64,000 nucleotides of DNA from Thalassia testudinum (lineage: Eukaryota; Streptophyta; Magnoliopsida; Alismatales; Hydrocharitaceae), in assembly GCA_037157565.1 (NCBI GenBank), contig JAZHRO010000062.1, forward strand, positions 4,712,001 to 4,776,000, read 5' to 3'. Position numbers and translations under genes: made by a program. The notes beneath the pieces were generated by a model. That model saw only the letters and a program-made list of their open reading frames with translations, had not been told where the DNA came from and ran no database searches. Shown here piece by piece: positions 20,875 through 33,034 of this stretch. How positions within the stretch are numbered: the stretch's first letter is position 1; every line of letters begins with the position of its first letter.

Positions 20875-22171
20875 GGTTTTAAATATCGATATCGTATTGA
20901 CAAGTCAAAAAGGGATATATCGGGGAGATATTGCTGATATCGGTGAATTTTGAGGAAATCGCTCAGAAAGGCAAAAAATGTCCCAAAATGTCACAAATTT
21001 TATAAAAATTAACATTTTAATAACTAATACATCATGAAAAAATGCTTAGAAGGCGAAAATAATAAATTTTGAATGAAAACATAATAGAAATGCATTAGTT
21101 GGATATCGACAAAGTCATATATTGAAAAGAAAGTATACAGAACATAATAATTGAAAACTGTTCATAATAATTTTAGTTGCATATTGTTGACAATTGACAT
21201 CATGCCTTGCACTGATTTTCTTATCCGTTTCAACATGGTCTTTATTCCAATACTCTTCTTTTTCTCATTGACTTGCCTCAGATTTCGTGAATCACTTTAT
21301 TACTCTTCTCATTACGATCTTAGGACATGAAATCACAAATACTATCACCAAAGATGCACTTGGTGATAGAAGATACGATTTAGATTACACAGGAGTATAT
21401 AATGAACAAATATAAATGGTCAAATAACTAGAGCCCTAATTTTCTTATCAGTTCTAACACGTTCTCCATTCCAATACTTTTTCTCATTAATCTGTCTCAC
21501 ATTTCGTGAACCACTCTATTACTCTTTTCATTATGAGCTAAATACATGAAATCACATCTCCTACTAACAAAGATGCACTTGGTGAAAGAAGACATGGCTT
21601 AGATAATACGAGCGTATATAATGGACAAATATAAATGCTCAAATAACTAGAGAGAAATTGTGCTTATCATGGCATAATACACAGTTTGTAAGATTAGTGG
21701 AGATTAACAAAGCACCAGTGCACAAGTATTTAAACCATGCTGAAACAAGTGAACCTGTCAACCGTAGGTTGTGTGGGAAAGAAAGAACCATCATAGATGA
21801 CATCCTTTAATCAAAGAAAGATGACAAGATAACCCTTTCAATACCCCCATGGATTATCAAAGTGCTTGATTTTATACATCTTTTTATAGAGGTTTGAAGA
21901 TGCTAATGTATTTCTCACCCATGTTTTAGAATCTTGTTCCTATTTTTCAATAAGTAAAATCAAGTGCAATGACTGAATCGTCGACAGAGGATGTACATTT
22001 CTAAAGTTGACATATTTGATGGACTGCAAGGGAGCAAGAGCATTAGCATGTACAGCTCTAAAGTTCAACAAAAGTATCATGGAAAAAAGATACTAAGGGT
22101 GTTATCGATATGTGTTGACCTGGCAATACGGATATATCGCCGATATATTGATGATATATCAATCCCTGGTC
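20875..22171. mobile_element. DNA repeat with ATATCG words inside the Athila element
   Basis: It starts GGTTTTAAATATCGATATCG and ends with ATATATCGCCGATATATTG..CCTGGTC. Imperfect 8-base copies CCTAGCAA (20867-20874) and CTTAGCAA (22172-22179) flank it, one mismatch, as a hAT-type insertion would leave. A related start (about 230 bases) lies at 50467-50700. Internally 21215-21433 is repeated at 21440-21653. No transposase is visible; the terminal inverted repeats are weak. Confidence 0.6.
21215..21653. repeat. Two-copy tandem duplication of about 220 bases
   Basis: 21215-21433 and 21440-21653 share TTTTCTTATC, CACATTTCGTGAACCAC-like and AAAGATGCACTTGGTGA blocks in the same order, ending with CAAATAACTAGAG. 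Confidence 0.85.
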
Positions 22172-22179
22172 CTTAGCAA

Positions 22180-22622
22180 AATTAATATGCGAAATCAACA
22201 TGCGAAAAATCTGCAAGAATCACAATATGCAAGTTTTCTTTATTTCCAAAAGTAAGGCATAATTTGTTTTATAAAAGTGTTGTCAAGGAACCGAACTAGT
22301 TTAAATAAAAAATCCCAATAAGATTTTTCGCCAATGAAAGGAAATTGTTGATAAATCCTTAACGACAAAAACTCAATAGTTCTAAAGTATCGACTCAAAT
22401 TCAGACTTCCTAAATTAAATCAGAAATCTTATTAGCCATTAGACTTGGGTTGCTAAAGTAACTTTCTCTGATTAAGTTGACCCAGCGAAGATTCTAATCG
22501 AATGTGAGAAACGGGCATCGTGTGTGATTTTTATGTAAGTCGTCAAGTGGACAACCAAGTTGAATCCTAGTAATAAGACTTGGAATGTTTCTATGCTCTT
22601 TCTGAGACAACTTATCTTTGAT
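22180..22622 (-). other. Athila element 3' tail, no recognised gene
   Basis: AT-rich sequence between the DNA repeat and the RTE insertion. Athila elements sometimes have an env-like frame between integrase and the 3' LTR, but I see none here. Confidence 0.5.
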
Positions 22623-22641
22623 TAGGCTATACTAGGACTTG

Positions 22642-23097
22642 TACAGAAGATGTGGTAAGACCAACCATGTTGTACGGTTCTGAATGCTGGGCTATAAACT
22701 ATATGCTTGTACAGAAGATGTCTGTGGCACAAATGAAGATGTTAAAATGGATGTGTGGTCATACAAAAAAGGACCGTATTTCAAATGAGTTTATTAGAAA
22801 AAGGGTTAGGGTGGCACCGATAGATGATAAAATGAGAGAAGCACGTCTAAGATAGTTTAGACATTTACAAAGAAGGTCACTAGATGCTCCAGTTAGGAGA
22901 TGCGAGGAGTTGAAGGCTGAACTCACTAAGAGGGGGTGAGGAGGACCAAACAAGTGTTGGAAGGAAACTATTAAGTATGACCTTAATTACTTTAATTTAA
23001 ATTCTGAAATGGCTGAAAATCGATCTGTGTAGAGGCAAAGAAACCATATAGCCGACCCCACTTAATGTGGGAAAAGGCTTGGTTGTTGTTGTTGTTG
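22642..23097 (+). mobile_element. RTE-type LINE, 5'-truncated 3' end
   Basis: The frame 22652-22855 gives VRPTMLYGSECWAINYMLVQ, the typical late reverse transcriptase block of plant RTE LINEs. KMLKWMCG, a DK.REARLR block and an ADPT..GKRLG region follow in later frames. The end is a (GTT)n tail, as usual for RTE. Target duplication is TAGGCTATACTAGGACTTG (22623-22641) against TAGGCCATATTAGGACTTG (23098-23116), two mismatches in 19. A stop at 22858 and the truncation show it was dead on arrival. Confidence 0.9.
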
Positions 23098-23116
23098 TAG
23101 GCCATATTAGGACTTG

Positions 23117-24300
23117 ACAGCCTTCTCATTATCACTTTTCTACCCTGAGGTCAACACACTAAGTGTATATTGCCTCAGCTGAACCTTTAGGTCTCTAATT
23201 CCTAATTTTTTTCTCTGTATTTTTTTCTTTTTTTCTATAGGATAAATACCTATTTGTAGCGAGGTATTTTTATTCGAAAATGGAAAGGAATAGCATCCAT
23301 ATGTAGTAAGTTGCTTTTATTTTGTGAAATATATATATGTTTTTCCTTCTAATTTTTTCGATTGAATGTATATATTTTTTCTCCAAATTAATTTTCTAAG
23401 TGAGTGGCTCTCCATTCGTTCTAGATGCTTTCTCCTACAAACAAGAATTGTCCCAAGAGTTAGAAACACGACAAGGTCCTTTGGATCTACAAGCCCTAAG
23501 ACTAAATCTTATTGACCACTGAGGACTCAACAAAATCATCCATAAGACAAGTCAGTGCATAGTGCAAGTGAAAATTCTTGGAACTCAAAGACTATCCAAA
23601 TCAAAAGGTGGAATGATAAGTCATTCACTCATCACCTTTTTGACTTAATACTTCTAGCTTTTTCATACTCATTTTAAAGTCTTGAGAAAATCAATCCAGA
23701 TTTAGGTAAATATTCAAGAAAATGAAGTCTAGAAAGACTTGAGGAGTCTAGGCGGAAAGATTTTGTTTCACATTTAGTAAATTCTCAAAATCAAGAATTC
23801 TTGACTTTACCTAGCTTGAATCTTAAGAACTACACTAAAAATAACCTTTTGGTTTTCAAATGAAAACTATATATAGAAATACTGACAGGATTAGCTGACA
23901 TATCAAAATAAGACATGCAATGTCCAACCTCCCATGCCTATTCATTATAATGCCCCCATTGGAATGTATGTAGAATAATTAAAATGCAATAAGCAAGAAG
24001 GGGTGATATCACATGACTAAGCTTGTTGTTCCAGGTTGGCTTAGAAAAATAAAAATCTTAATACTTGTACAGGGTACTGGGTTGCCTTACAGTCAACGTT
24101 AAGTTTTACGTCATTAGTCGGACTCAATTCAACTCTAAGACAATTCCAGGAGGTTAATGTAATTATCAAGAATAGGATCAGGATACTGAGTGACCATTGA
24201 CCTTAGTCTCCTGTCCAGTCTTGGGGTCTATAATTAATACTGCTTCATGAGGATAAATCTTGTTTATAATGAAAGGACCCGTCCATTTTGATCTCAATTT
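23117..24300 (-). other. Athila element region after integrase, no recognised gene
   Basis: AT-rich, few frames. It lies between integrase and the 3' LTR, where relatives may carry an env-like gene. I see no signal peptide or membrane-rich frame worth reporting. Confidence 0.5.
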
Positions 24301-25310
24301 TCCCTGAAAGAGCTTCAAGCATGCATGAAAAAGCCACACCTTCTGATGACAGTTTTTTTGGGAAATATACTTGTCATATAAAGCTTTGGTTCTATTCTTA
24401 TATATCCTTGTGCTATCACATGCATTATTTCAAATTTCCTCCAATTTAGTCAATTGGAGTTTCCTCTGTCGTTCAGATTGATCAAGATTTAGGTTAAAAG
24501 CCTTAACAGCCCAATAAGTTTTATGTTCCAATTCCACAGGTAAATGACATGATTTCCATAGATCAAACGGAACGAAGACATTCCAATTGGGGTTTTATAT
24601 GCAGTCGGGTAGGCCCAAAGAGCATCATCTAATTTCGTTGACCAATCCTTCCGATCCGGGTGGACAGCCTTTTGAATGATTTTCTTAATTTCCTGATTAG
24701 AGATATCGGCTTGTCTGTGTGGATGGTATGGAGTAGACATTTTATAAGTTATTCCATACTTAGTCAAAAGGGCTCTGAATTGATTGAGTAAAATGGGACC
24801 CACCATCACTGATTAAGGCTTTAGGAATCCCGAACCAATTAAAGATATTTCACTTCACAAAATCCATGACCACTTATGGTTATTAGTTCGAGTTTGATGG
24901 CCTTAATCCACTTGGATACATAGTTGACTGCAACCACTATATATAGGTACCCAAATGAATTAGTAAAAGGTCCCATAAAATCAATGCCCTAAATATCAAA
25001 TATTTCAACTTCAAAAATTAGGTTTAGAGGTATCATGTCTTTTCTGGTCATGTTTCCTAAAGTTTGGCATTTAGTACATGACCAATAGAAATTACAAGAA
25101 TCACGAGATAAAGACGACCAATATAACCTACTTTGAAGCACTTTAGCTGTCGTCTTCTTCTCAGAGAAGTGACCTCCACAAGCGGTATTATTGCAAAATT
25201 CAAGCACGCATGTGAACTCATTGTCCAGAACACAACGGAGGATGACCTAGTCTGCACAAATTTAGAACAGTTCCGACTCTTTCCAAAAGTTATAAATGGC
25301 ATTGGAAATC
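24301..25310 (-). pseudogene. pol: Athila element integrase
   Basis: The frame 25207-24989 holds the zinc-binding N-terminus (NTACGGHFSEKKT..CTKCQTLGNM, HHCC pattern). The frame 24809-24489 holds the core end (YHPHRQADISNQEIKKI, with the catalytic Glu) and ALWAYPTAYKTPIGMSSFRL. The pieces between are in other frames with stops. Integrase inserts the cDNA; the downstream tail is lost or unrecognisable. Confidence 0.82.
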
Positions 25311-25867
25311 AATTTATTTCGCCTCTGATTAGGTCAATCAGAGGGTATTTTACCAATTGTGAAGTAATTAACAATGTTTGCAAACCAAGGTAATTTACAG
25401 GTGGTTAAGATAGTCTCATCAGGGAAGGAATTAGAGAATTCAGGAGTTGAATTTTCTATAAGGATTTGGGTGAGATGGTCTACTATTACAATTTGGGTAC
25501 CTAATTTGTCTCGAATCTCGAGATCAAATCCCTAAAGCAGGACACTTTGATTATGTAGGGTTTTTTATCCTTCTTAGCCTAGATGCCTTAATGCAGTATA
25601 GTCAGTAAAAATAATCACATGACATCAAGTAGATGAGGTTGACACTTTTCCAAGGCGAACACTATTGCTAGTAATTCTTTTTTTGTAATGGTATATTCGT
25701 TTGAGCCTCATCAAGAATCTTACTAACGTAGTAAATCACAAAGGATTTTTTGTTAATCTTTTACCCCAAGACTGCGCCAACAGCAAAGTCAGAGGTGTTA
25801 GGCATGACTTTGAAGTGATGATCACAATTAGGAGGTTGTAAGATAAGTGATTGAGTAATGGCCTCCT
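25311..25867 (-). pseudogene. pol: Athila element RNase H region
   Basis: On the minus strand TKKELLAIVFALEKCQPHL and a later AKKDKKPY block are visible, which are the family's RNase H signature (KELLAVVYA.. and AKKDAKPRL). Stops break the frame. Confidence 0.75.
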
Positions 25868-26640
25868 TTAACATATTAGAGGCCCTAAGACAGAATTAAA
25901 GCCAAAAGTGTGATTTTTAACCAAAAGATTACTTAAGGGCCTAGCCACCTTAAAAAAGTCTTTGATAAATCGATGGTAAAATCCAACATGTCGAAGAAAC
26001 GAACGCACTTGTTTCATCGTCGAAGGTGGCAAAATTTTAGTGATAGTGTCCACCTTAGCTTTGTCTACTTCAATTCCTTATTCAGACACTACATGACCAA
26101 TGACAATACCTTCCTTAACCATGAAATTACTCTTTCCCAAGATAGGACAAGATTAACCTCTATACATTTTTGTAAAGTCTTCTCAAGATTAGTCAGACAT
26201 GTTCCAAAAGAATCCCCAAACATAGAGAAATTATCTATAACAACTTCCATGAAATCACCACCATGTCTGGAAAGATTGCAAGCATGTACCGTTGAAAAGT
26301 CACCGGTGCATTGCAAAGTCCAAAAGGCATCCTACAGAATGCAAAGATTCCATAAGAACAGGTGAACGTGGTTTTCTCTTGATCGTTAGGATGGATAGCT
26401 ACTTGGTTGTAACCAGAATAGCCGTCTAAGAAACATAAGAACTTTTGACCAGCTAATCTTTCAAGGACTTGATCTATGAAAGGAAGTGGAAAGTGGTTTT
26501 TCTTAGTTGCAGTGTTCAGCTTCCTATAATCAATACAGACTCTCCAAGAGGAAGCTGTGCGAGTTAGAATCAATTCCCCTTTATCATTTGTAATCATAGT
26601 TAGCCCAGCTTTTTTAAGAACCACTTATACAAGGCTAATC
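25868..26640 (-). pseudogene. pol: Athila element reverse transcriptase
   Basis: The frame 26624-26235 has WRVCIDYRKLNTATKKNHFP, FLDGYSGYNQVAIHPNDQEK and FCRMPFGLCNAPVTFQR, the canonical gypsy RT order. The catalytic box, seen in the next frame (26316-26089), reads VVIDNFSMFG where Athila elements read FMDDFSVFG, so the second Asp is Asn. 26053-25868 gives LRHVGFYHRFIKDFFKVARPL, the RT/RNase H connection. Confidence 0.88.
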
Positions 26641-27600
26641 CATGGACTGTCAGAGATTGGATAAATTAGTCCCACATCTAACCACTTAATTATCTCCTTT
26701 TTTACAACCTCCTGCATATTTGGATTTAATCGTCTCTACATTTCCTGGGAGGGTTTAAATCCGTCCTCAACATAAATTCTATGAGTGCAATAAGTAGGAT
26801 TGATTCCCTTAAGATCATCTAATGTTCAACCAATTACTTTTCTGTTTCTATCCAACACTTGAATTTGTTGATTCTCTTGAGTTTGGGTCAAATAAGAGCT
26901 GATAATCACTGGATAAGTTTGATTAGATCCCAAGAAGACATACTTCAAATAATCAGGTGGAGGTTTCAATTCAGGTCTAGGTCCTTTGGACTGTGGGTCC
27001 AAGGGTGGATCAAGATTATCCTCAAGAGGTCGTGGAATAAAGTTAGTGATTGGGTGACTGACCTCTTGATTGGTTTGGGGTTCAAGGCCTGTAGAGTAGA
27101 TTGGGAAGTTCCTAAGTTCATGCAGTATTCAACATGCTGGTCCAGATCATCGCACTCCTCTACCATTCCACAATCCTCGAATTGTTTAATAGCCCTAAAA
27201 ATATTAATTTTTGTCTTTTTATCCCTAAATTTAATCTCCACTCTGCCAGATTCACAGTCAATATTAGCTTTGGTAGTAGCTAGGAATGGTCTTCCCAGAA
27301 TTATCGATGTATTCCTGAAGTTTTCGAGTACCTCTATGTCAAGGATCAAGAAATCCACGAGAAAATAAAAATCCCATACCTTGGCAATAACATCCTCAAT
27401 TATAACCTATGGTATGGTCACAGTCCGATCAACAAATTGTAATGTGACCATAGTTGATTTTAATTCACCAAATTCAAGTTTGTCATATAATATCGTGGGT
27501 ATCAAGAGGCACTTAAATCTATAAGAGTCCTATCAAAAGTGGTATCTCCAATTACACATGAAATCAGAGGGGCTCTTGGATCTTTTCGTTTCTAAGGTAG
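26641..27600 (-). pseudogene. pol: Athila element protease region
   Basis: The frame 27358-26966 begins DFLILDIEVLENFRNTSIIL and continues GRPFLATTKANIDCESG, the C-terminal protease block of Athila and related gypsy elements. The active site lies just upstream in another frame, reading LIDLSASLI where the family has a D-L-GAS sequence, so the Gly is replaced. The remainder before the RT is linker. Confidence 0.75.
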
Positions 27601-29764
27601 TTTGTTGAGGATTATTGCACTAGCTTGTTTAGAGAAAACTACCATGTTAGATGATTTGGCCTGGCATTTCGGTGTGCATATTTTCTTAAGAAATTTCACA
27701 CAGGCTAGGATGTTCTCAATAGCTTCAAGGAATGGTATATTTACTTGGACTTGCTTAAAAGTATCAAGCCACTCAGATTGAATATTTTTCCTTTTTCTGG
27801 GTTTGTTCAAGGCTTCAGGAAGAGGCGCTTGAGTTAAATCATGAATATTCAGGTCCTGAGCCTTATTTTCTAAGTCAACTTGGTGTCCTAAGTCAAAGTC
27901 AGGCTCCTCAAGATCTTGGTAAGATTTGAATGTATAAGAATGAGGATCTTGGATTTGTTTCCCACTTCTCAAGGTGACAACATTGGTATAAGCATTAGGG
28001 TTAGAAGGGTAAGGTGGGTTTTGCAAAATGGGTTGAGCTTGGGTTGGGTTAGGGTTAACAAAACCAGGTGGGTATTGGGGAGCGGGTTGAACTATATGTG
28101 CATGTTGCTCCCGCGTGTGATTCTGGTTAACCCTATTAAAGTTCCTTAGGTTGGGGATGAATTGAGATGGTGACATCTCATGTTGCCTAGAATCCAAAAG
28201 TTGGTCTAGACGTCCCGTTAAATCGATCCTTAGTTGATTCATTTTTTCCTTATGTTTTAATTGCATTTCCTGCATTTCCTTGAGGACTAGACTCAGATTA
28301 GAGGGTTGGGTTTCCTGAGTAGTCTGCGGCTGATAAGTGCAAGGTTGTGTGTACTTACTACGTTGCCTAAAATTGCTTTGCCTAGTCAGGTTAGGACCCT
28401 GGGTGGGTTTTTGACTTGACTAAGCAAAATTAGGATGGTTATGCCATCTAGGATTGTAGGTGTTCAAGTACGTGTCAACCCTGGATTGCGTAGCATCCCT
28501 AGAATAATTAGGCATCGGGCTGCCTGATTCATAATTTGAGGGCATCAAGGTCTCTCCTTGGTACCCAGGAAGAGATGGGTCCAAGTACAGTTGGCTCATG
28601 GGTTGAGTTATGTGTAGGTCATTTATATTGTACACTAGTTCCTGACCTAAAGAGGGTGGGGGTTGGGTGCGGGTCAAAATAGAGTTTCCTTAGGTAAGCA
28701 TGAGGTTTGCATAGAAAGTTGTACCTAAGGAATTCTCGCTTTTCAATAAAGTATCCAATTTCTTATCTAGATTCTCAACATTCTTTCCAACCAATTCCAT
28801 CTTATCCAACTGGGCGATGATTTCTAAATAAGTCGAACTTGGATTATCTCGAATCTCATATATCTCGCTTCTCGGCTGATTGGATCTGCTAAAGGTGGAC
28901 ATAGAGGAGTTGTTGAGAGAATTTTCACTTATATTTTCAAATAATTCAAAAGCTCCCTCAGCATCCTTACTTAGAAAATTACCCTCACATGCAGCATCAA
29001 CAAAATTCTTAAGATTGTCACTTAACCCATAATAGAAGATATGGGCCAAGTGCCACTTAGGAATACTGTGATGAAGGCATTTTCTAGCGAGATCATTGAA
29101 TCACTCCTAAGCTTTATGAAGTTCCCCAGAATTCTGCTTAAAGGTAGTTATGGCACATCTAAGAGCATTGTTTTTACCTATGGGAAAGAATTTTTCAGGA
29201 AAGTACTTCTCAAATCTTCCCATGTCAAGATAGGTCTACTTATAGTCATTAACCATTGAGCACCTTTATCTTTTAAGGAGAATGAGAAAATTTTCATCAT
29301 TAGGGTATTTTCATCCATGTGTCTAGGGCCAAAGGTCCTTCCCATATGTAAAAGTTTTTCAAGGTGGTGGAAGGGGTCATCAGAATTGTGGCTATGGAAG
29401 TAGGTAATCAGATTGATGATTTATGGTTTGAGTTCAAAATCATCTCCATCCTAGGGTACCCTAATAAAAGGTTTAAGTTGGGCATTAGGAGGATTATAAA
29501 AATTTATGAGAGTTTCCCATTTTGGATTCGGGCTAGGGCTTGTACAATGGTTTGCATTTGACGATCATGATGTTGGCCTTGCCTATTGATTTGTCTCTGG
29601 AGATTAATAATTGGGTTCAGATTTTGTTCTCCTCCCTTAAAATCTTCCTCCTCATGATGACTAACCATGGGAAAAGATTCAGATTCAGCAAAACCATGTC
29701 TTCTCCTAGGATTTCTCTTTAAAGTTGACACCAAAATAGGATTTTGAGATCTTCTACCGTTCAT
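27592..29764 (-). pseudogene. gag: Athila element gag
   Basis: The likely start is the ATG at 29764 (MNGRRSQNPILVSTLKRNPR). 29049-28690 gives MAHIFYYGLSDNLKNFVDAA and an AFELFENISENS block typical of Athila Gag. 28275-27592 runs through a proline-rich stretch (PQYPPGFVNPNPTQ), VVTLRSGKQIQDPH, the IPFLEAIENI..CVKFLK block and ends in ILNKLP. Frameshifts lie between. No zinc knuckle was noticed. Confidence 0.85.
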
Positions 29765-31189
29765 GCACTAGAAGAAAGTTGATAGATGAGAGAGACTGAT
29801 GAGGGAATCCCTAAGCAATCAAACAAACTATGCCTTAAGGTGTAGCTCTAGATGACCTAAGCCTCTAAAGTATAATTTCACCTTAAGACGAATTAGTGTT
29901 GTCTATAAATGAGAAGTTGAATAAGTAGGCCGACGGAATAGGGAGAGCATGTCACAAGGGTCGCTAATTGTGCCAAATCCTTGCTCGACTTAAGTTATTT
30001 GACAATTAGGCCTCCTACTTAAATGCTTCCAAGAAATAAACTTCACCAATTGGCCCTACGGTGCAAGTATATACCTTAAGACTAACTTAATGAATCCTTA
30101 GGGCCCAATGCCTAATCACTTTTATAGTAGGCTTAGGATGTGAAAGTGATGGGCGTTGTTTAGAGGGTAATGCCCCTTAGAGATAGATTTTGAAATGTGT
30201 AATGCTTAAACAAGGGGTTCATAATACAAGCTTTATTGATGTAGTTGCTTTTAAGGTTCAAGTGTTTGTATTAGTGAATTTTAGGGTTCATTTGGGTAAA
30301 TATATTCAAATAATGGTTCTAATGAGGCATACAAGAGATTTTGAAAGTCCCAATTATTTGATAAATTTCCTTTAAGTATGGAGATGCAAGTATGTTCTAC
30401 CTTAATGTGAGATCCTAAAAGCAGATAGTGCTAAATGACGGGATTTAAGTCCAATAGGGCAAATGTGTCAATGGTCCTAATGCACCACTAACTACGGCTC
30501 CCATAATTTTTTTTAGATTTTTTTAATGCATGTTTAATATTTTTTAGATTTAATAGTTCATTGAAGTCTTCAAGTCGGAAAAATATTCTTATTTTTTCGA
30601 GATTCTCAAGGATCACAGGAGTCCAATGCCACAATTTCAGGTCAATCAGAGTCGTATAAAAATTCCTATGATTTTTGGAATACCAAAACGTTGTAGTCTG
30701 CAAATATTTGCACATTCGGTGCAACTCAGATGCGTATGAAATTTGGATACGAACTTCCTGACTTCAATGTCTACGTCCAAGAGTAATTTTAGAATATTTG
30801 GACATAAAAATTCAAAAAATGATTTTTTAAAAATTTCAAGGAGGTGGTTTGTTGATTTCCAAGAGGTAATGCCTACCAAAAAGAGCTCTTTGTTTTTATA
30901 GAAAGCATGTAAACATAGGCAAATACTTCTAACCTAAGGATCATTTAAAGCACCTAATATTTTTTTTGATTTTTTTTTTTTAATGTTGAAAGGAAATCTA
31001 ACTCAACTAAGGTAAGAGTACTTACCTTAAGATACCAAGTCATTTTCCTTTTGTTGCTGCGCTTTTCCACGGATTTGATTCCTGCACACATGCGACAAAT
31101 AAGAGGCAAGTGGATAAGTGATCTAAAATAAGTATGAAAGTGAAAGGTTAAAAAAAAATCTATGTGCCTCCTTGACAATGATGTCAAAT
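29765..31189 (-). other. Athila element leader and primer-binding site
   Basis: The leader is AT-rich and holds no clear gene. A primer-binding site lies at about 31170-31188: on the minus strand, right after the LTR end, it reads TTTGACATCATTGTCAAGG then AGGCAC. This differs from the tRNA-Asp site used by Athila-type elements only by C-to-T and G-to-A changes. Frames such as 30488-30724 and 30646-30879 (minus) match nothing I recognise. Confidence 0.65.
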
Positions 31190-33029
31190 TGATGCTTGTC
31201 AAATCTACGCGAGTAAAATATATGCGATCGTTGTAATGCGTAAATAAAGTGTTCAATTAAAGTTTTAATACTGAACTACAAGGAGTTCGGGTTGAACGTA
31301 GGGAGGCAGTCGATATTTTAAAACTTTTGCAGTTACTATATGACAAGATAGAACACAAATATCAAATGAGACGATATCGAAGGAATCCTAAATATCAAAT
31401 GAGACGATATCAAAGGAATCCTGAATTTTTATTGCAATCTTGAAGAGAATCTTACAAATGAAATTTATAGTAAGATTACAATTATGAATCAAAGCAAATA
31501 AATGAGAGAGAGAGAGGAGTCGCTCCAGGGATGCTTGTGCAAAGCTTCTGGTGGAGCTTCAGATTCAGGCGTCGGGAGGAAGAAGAAGACTGGAGAGCAT
31601 GCGGGTAGAGAGAGGTAGAGGGTGTGGATGGTAGACTTTCTCTAAGTGGCTAATTTAATTCTAAGTGGTAGAGGCTAGGTCTTTTTATAAGAATGTAGGT
31701 TTAATGAGGGTCGTAGGACCTAGATCTAAGGGTTAAGTATAGGCTAACTCAAGGGAGTGGTTCACCCTTGGATAATGATCCAAGGGTGTGTGTGTGTGTG
31801 TGGGTGGTTGGCCGTCCATATGGTTTCCTAAGGAAGCCATAGGTAGCTAGCTATGGGTGTAGGATGAGAGCCTTAGATGCTATGATCAAGGGTGTAGATT
31901 AGGTCTTGGTGTTAACAAAAGATCTTATCTCTTTTGATCTTTCCATAAGAAAGATCAAAGAGATAAGATCTTTCTCATGTTGGGTGGCTAAGAGGATTGA
32001 CCTCTTGCTTAGGGTCTAAGCAATGTGTGCGTGAATGTGCATATATGTGTGCGTGAACATGTGTGGGTGTGGGTGCGTGAGTTTTGTAGATGTAGGTTGT
32101 GGGTCTAAGTGGGTTTGGGTTGGTTCAACCTAGGTTGGGTTAGGTTCTAATTGGGTCTAATTAAACTAAGTGGCATAGATGTGAACCTAATTGGATTTAT
32201 GGTGACCTAATCTAAATAGGTGTAAACCCAATTAGGTGTAAATACACCCAATTGGATTTGGGTTAGGTCCAATTAGACTTACTCTGATCAGGTTGACTAA
32301 TTAGGTTCCAACTAAACCTAATCAAAGTTGGTTGCATCCAATTAGGTTATATTGCACCTAATTGGATGTGGCTAGGTTTAATAGGTTTAGGTCAGGCATG
32401 ATTAGACTCAATTCAGTCCAATCAACTTAGGTTTAGTCCAATTAGGTCCCATAAACCCAATTGACCAGTGGCTAGCCCAATTGACTCAAACCGAGCTAAT
32501 TAGGTATGGTATGGACCTAAATAGGTTTCTAGGTTAGGGATTGAGTATAGGATAGGTGGATTAGGGTTATGGATAGTAGGATAGATCTATGGATAGGGTG
32601 GATAGGTACATGGATAATGTCATCCATGGTTTTGGCTTCTGAGCTCAAATATCTACTTTTGAGCTAGTTTAGGAATATGTATTGGGATAAGGTTATCCTA
32701 GGGTTTTAAGGATAGGGCATGATTATCCTAGTTCCTTTCTTTCCTTCTCAGTTCTTGTGTTTTCATTCTTTCTTTATTTCAGCTTTACTCTTTAACCAAC
32801 CCTTAACTCTGCTGTAGCTTCTTTTCCTATCAATGCTCTAAATTATTCTAAGTCATTTACCTACATTACTTACAAAAGATTAAAATTAGATAATTATTTA
32901 TAAAAATAAATATAAAGCCTAAATATGCATGTATGCTTTAAATGCAGTATTTATATACCTAATGCGTGATTTTACTAAGGAGTTAGCCTTAGATTAAGCC
33001 AATTAGGGTAATAAATTAGGCTGTTATCA
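31190..33029 (-). repeat. Athila element 5' LTR (right copy)
   Basis: About 1.84 kb, begins TGATGCTTGTC and ends TGTTATCA. Relative to the left copy it has an extra 33-base tandem copy (31357-31389 and 31390-31422), a (TG)n run near 31790 and a hairpin arm near 31917-31943. The ACGGG duplication follows at 33030. Confidence 0.9.
31917..31973. repeat. Hairpin in the right Athila LTR
   Basis: AAGATCTTATCTC..GATCTTTC (31917-31943) is complementary, with one base missing, to GAAAGATCAAAGAGATAAGA onward (31948-31973), giving a stem of about 25 pairs with a short loop. The left LTR has only the right-hand arm. Confidence 0.85.
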
Positions 33030-33034
33030 ACGGG

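Larger units (their letters stand above)
19088..33029 (-). mobile_element. Athila-type Ty3/gypsy element inserted in copia A
   Basis: Long LTRs (19088-20840 and 31190-33029) flank a minus-strand gag-pol. Target duplication is ATGGG (19083-19087) and ACGGG (33030-33034), one mismatch. The primer-binding site at about 31170-31188 (minus) resembles the tRNA-Asp type of Athila elements with only C-to-T and G-to-A changes. Gag carries LPKWH.-type and PPGFVNPNPTQ blocks and a TLRSGKQI motif, which support Athila. The order is Gag, protease, reverse transcriptase, RNase H, integrase, then a long 3' tail. A DNA repeat (20875-22171) and an RTE LINE end (22642-23097) are nested in the tail. Confidence 0.9.

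Noticed and set aside
26859..27368. A plus-strand frame of 169 residues
   Set aside because: It is antisense to the Athila protease region, which carries the known motifs on the minus strand.
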